A stretch of DNA of 6,304 bases from an uncultured Blautia sp. GTDB lineage: Bacteria; Bacillota; Clostridia; Lachnospirales; Lachnospiraceae. The notes below the pieces were generated by a model. That model did not search any database. It saw nothing but the letters and a program-made list of their open reading frames with translations, and was not told the origin of the DNA. Position numbers and translations under genes: made by a program. The DNA lies in the NCBI GenBank assembly GCA_900552095.1, contig URYM01000105.1, forward strand, positions 1-6,304, read 5' to 3'. Below, piece by piece: positions 4,962 through 6,304 of the stretch (the stretch's first letter is position 1; every line of letters starts with the position of its first letter).

Positions 4962-5948
4962 TTATCCGTTCTGCATGCTGTATTTCACAATCAGAAGCTC
5001 CACGCTCAGCACATCTCCCAGTTTTCCGGTCTTAACGTCTTCCTCCGCCTGGGTGAAATCCTCCTCGGCCTGCTTTAACATTTCTTTTGTATAATTTCTG
5101 GCCAGTCCAAGACAATTGCGCACCACAAATCCCTGAATTCCCAGCGCCGCGGCAATCCCTGCCTGATCCATCCCCTCTCCCGCCAGTTCTTTCACCTGCA
5201 AAAGCTGCCGGAACTGTCTGGCGATCAGAAACAGGATCCTCATAGGCGGTTCCTTCAGGGCCAGAAGATCATAGTAAAGATCCAGCGCCTTTTTCTGATT
5301 GCGTTCCGTCACCGCCCGAACCATATCAAAAATCTTATTCGTCGTTCTCACGGTGCAGACTGCCCGGATATCCTCCTCTGTGATGATCTCACGCCCCATG
5401 GTATAACAGAGAAGTTTGTCCACCTCCCTCTCGATATTGCTCATGTCATTTCCCGTGTGAAGCAGCAAAAGTTCCATATCTTTCTGGGTAATCTTTTTTC
5501 CTTCCCGCTTCAGCATTCCAAGGATCCAGCGGGTCAGTGTCCGGTCGTCCTGAACGCCAAACTCCACAATCCTTCCCAGTTTTTTCACTGTCTTATACAG
5601 TTTTCCCCTCTTATCCGCCTCCTGTTCCACAAAGAGCAGATAGAGATACTCCGGAATCCTCTCCAGATAATCTGCCAGATCACCGCAGCTGTTTTTAAAA
5701 AAACCGGTATCCTCCAGCACGATCATCCGGCGCTCGGCAAAAAAGGGCATCGTCTCTCCCAGGCTTATAATTTCCCGGACATCCTGTCCCTTTCCCTGAA
5801 ATCTGGAAAGATTCATCGTATCTCCTTCGGGCATCAGTGCCTGTATCAGCTTATCCCGATACTGAAGCTTCAGGTAATCCTCCGAGCCGGTAAAAAGATA
5901 GATCTGTTTCCATTCTCCCGTCTTTATATCTTCGATCACACGTTTCAT
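4962..5948 (-). CDS. holA: DNA polymerase III delta subunit (HolA)
   Basis: Clamp-loader subunit delta, which opens the beta sliding clamp for loading onto primed DNA at the replication fork. The 328 residues are close to the family norm of about 340. The N-terminal AAA+-like domain begins with IYLFTGSEDYLKLQYRDKLI (about 16-35), where the family has a degenerate P-loop without the GKT lysine. Next is the region expected to carry the clamp-binding element, GETMPFFAERRMIVLED (about 64-80). A middle domain at about 140-210 includes GNDMSNIEREVDKL. The C-terminal collar domain follows, with KIFDMVRAV and the IARQFRQLLQVKEL helix. The start at 5948 has GAGGAG (5954-5959) 5 bases upstream. A sigma-A promoter lies in the 102-base gap after comEC, so holA can be transcribed alone as well as by read-through. 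Confidence 0.96.
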   Translation of the reverse strand: MKRVIEDIKTGEWKQIYLFTGSEDYLKLQYRDKLIQALMPEGDTMNLSRFQGKGQDVREIISLGETMPFFAERRMIVLEDTGFFKNSCGDLADYLERIPEYLYLLFVEQEADKRGKLYKTVKKLGRIVEFGVQDDRTLTRWILGMLKREGKKITQKDMELLLLHTGNDMSNIEREVDKLLCYTMGREIITEEDIRAVCTVRTTNKIFDMVRAVTERNQKKALDLYYDLLALKEPPMRILFLIARQFRQLLQVKELAGEGMDQAGIAAALGIQGFVVRNCLGLARNYTKEMLKQAEEDFTQAEEDVKTGKLGDVLSVELLIVKYSMQNG

Positions 5949-6005
5949 TCTCTCTCCTCTTTTCCGGTTCCAGGCCGCTCATCTTTTCACTTCTCATATT
6001 TTTTT

Positions 6006-6034
6006 ATTATATCCCATTTCTTTCTCCCCCTCAA
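6006..6034 (-). promoter_or_regulatory. Vegetative (sigma-A) promoter of holA
   Basis: On the minus strand TTGAGG (6029-6034, 4 of 6) is followed by 17 bases and a perfect TATAAT (6006-6011). The start would be near 5999, with a leader of about 50 bases. The promoter lies between the comEC stop (6051) and holA; no terminator is seen after comEC. Confidence 0.75.
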
Positions 6035-6050
6035 TCCCTTTCCTCAATTT

Positions 6051-6256
6051 TTACTGTCCCCCTGCCATTTCCGCTTCCATTGCCCCATTCTGAAGACGGA
6101 TCCTCACTGCGCCCAGCTCCTGCGTTCCCAGCGTATGGCTCCCGGACTCCCGGACACGCTGCAGAAAGTCCGGCGAAGGATGACCGTAAGGATTATCTGC
6201 GCCGCTGGAAACCAGGGTCAGCTCCGGTCTGACTTCCGAGAGAAACTCTTCTCCCG
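6051..6256 (-). CDS. comEC: ComEC/Rec2 competence protein, C-terminal end only
   Basis: The last 67 codons and the TAA stop (6051-6053) of a protein whose tail looks like ComEC, the membrane channel for DNA uptake in transformation. What is present is the end of the C-terminal metallo-beta-lactamase-like domain. It includes EEFLSEVRPELTLVSSGADN, then YGHPSPDFLQRVRESG with the conserved His-Pro, then TLGTQELGAVRIRL. That order (SxGxxNxYGHPxPxxL, then a G-A-V strand) is typical of ComEC. The gene directly upstream of holA is comEC in many Firmicutes, which supports the call. It enters from the right edge, where adapter interrupts it at 6257, so the membrane channel part and most of the domain are not visible. 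A stand-alone MBL-fold hydrolase is the alternative. Confidence 0.85.
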
Positions 6257-6304
6257 CTGTCTCTTATACACATCTCCGAGGCCCACGAGACCGTACTAGA
6301 TCTC
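6257..6304. other. Nextera Read 2 adapter with i7 index (artefact)
   Basis: The Tn5 mosaic end CTGTCTCTTATACACATCT is at 6257-6275, followed by the rest of the Nextera Read 2 adapter with one extra G (6276-6291). Next come an 8-base index CGTACTAG (6292-6299), which fits Nextera i7 N702, and ATCTC, the start of the P7 flow-cell sequence. It is not genomic. Confidence 0.98.

Noticed and set aside
14..6275. Tn5-type mosaic ends in inverted orientation, as in a transposon
   Set aside because: They are part of the Nextera adapter; the adjoining bases match the rest of that adapter, and the right end continues with an index and P7 bases. No transposase is present.
5457..6299. Long plus-strand open frame of 280 codons ending in CLLYTSPRPTRPY
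   Set aside because: It is antisense to holA and the comEC end and runs into the adapter. The CLLYTS tail is the translation of the Tn5 mosaic end, a known contamination signature.

Overview
The window is a 6.3 kb contig from a spore-forming Clostridia-type Firmicute, most likely a member of the Lachnospiraceae or a close relative. The grounds are the sporulation genes gpr and spoIIP, strong AGGAGG-type ribosome binding sites, and the order comEC - holA - rpsT - gpr - spoIIP - lepA, which from memory is a common chromosomal block in that group. No species can be named. Both ends (1-32 and 6257-6304) are Illumina Nextera adapter, not genome. The genomic part is 33-6256, and lepA and comEC are cut by the assembly rather than by biology.

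Layout, left to right. 33-1321 (-): N-terminal 429 residues of the GTPase LepA/EF4, with its own vegetative-type promoter overlapping the spoIIP stop codon. 1409-2665 (-): spoIIP, the peptidoglycan hydrolase of engulfment. 2705-3616 (-): gpr, the germination protease. 3617-3802: a compact divergent control region in which a forespore-type promoter for gpr and a near-consensus vegetative promoter for rpsT overlap on opposite strands. 3803-4066 (+): rpsT (ribosomal protein S20), starting at TTG and followed by a strong terminator. 4163-4909 (+): a 248-residue protein resembling the first two thirds of a primary sigma factor (regions 1.1, 1.2, 2 and 3) but lacking region 4 and the DNA-melting aromatics. 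4914-4957: a shared bidirectional terminator. 4962-5948 (-): holA, DNA polymerase III delta subunit, with a TATAAT promoter. 6051-6256 (-): the last 67 codons of comEC.

The genes are mainly housekeeping (translation: lepA, rpsT; replication: holA; DNA uptake: comEC) interleaved with two sporulation genes. The promoters I can read suggest separate control: vegetative promoters for lepA, rpsT and holA, a sigma-G/F-like promoter for gpr, and a possible sigma-E-like promoter for spoIIP.

The item most worth following up is the degenerate sigma-like protein at 4163-4909. It keeps the parts of a sigma factor that would contact the RNA polymerase clamp, but it looks unable to recognise or melt a promoter. 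There is no CRISPR array, tRNA, rRNA, insertion sequence or phage gene, and no stretch over 300 bases lacks a gene.
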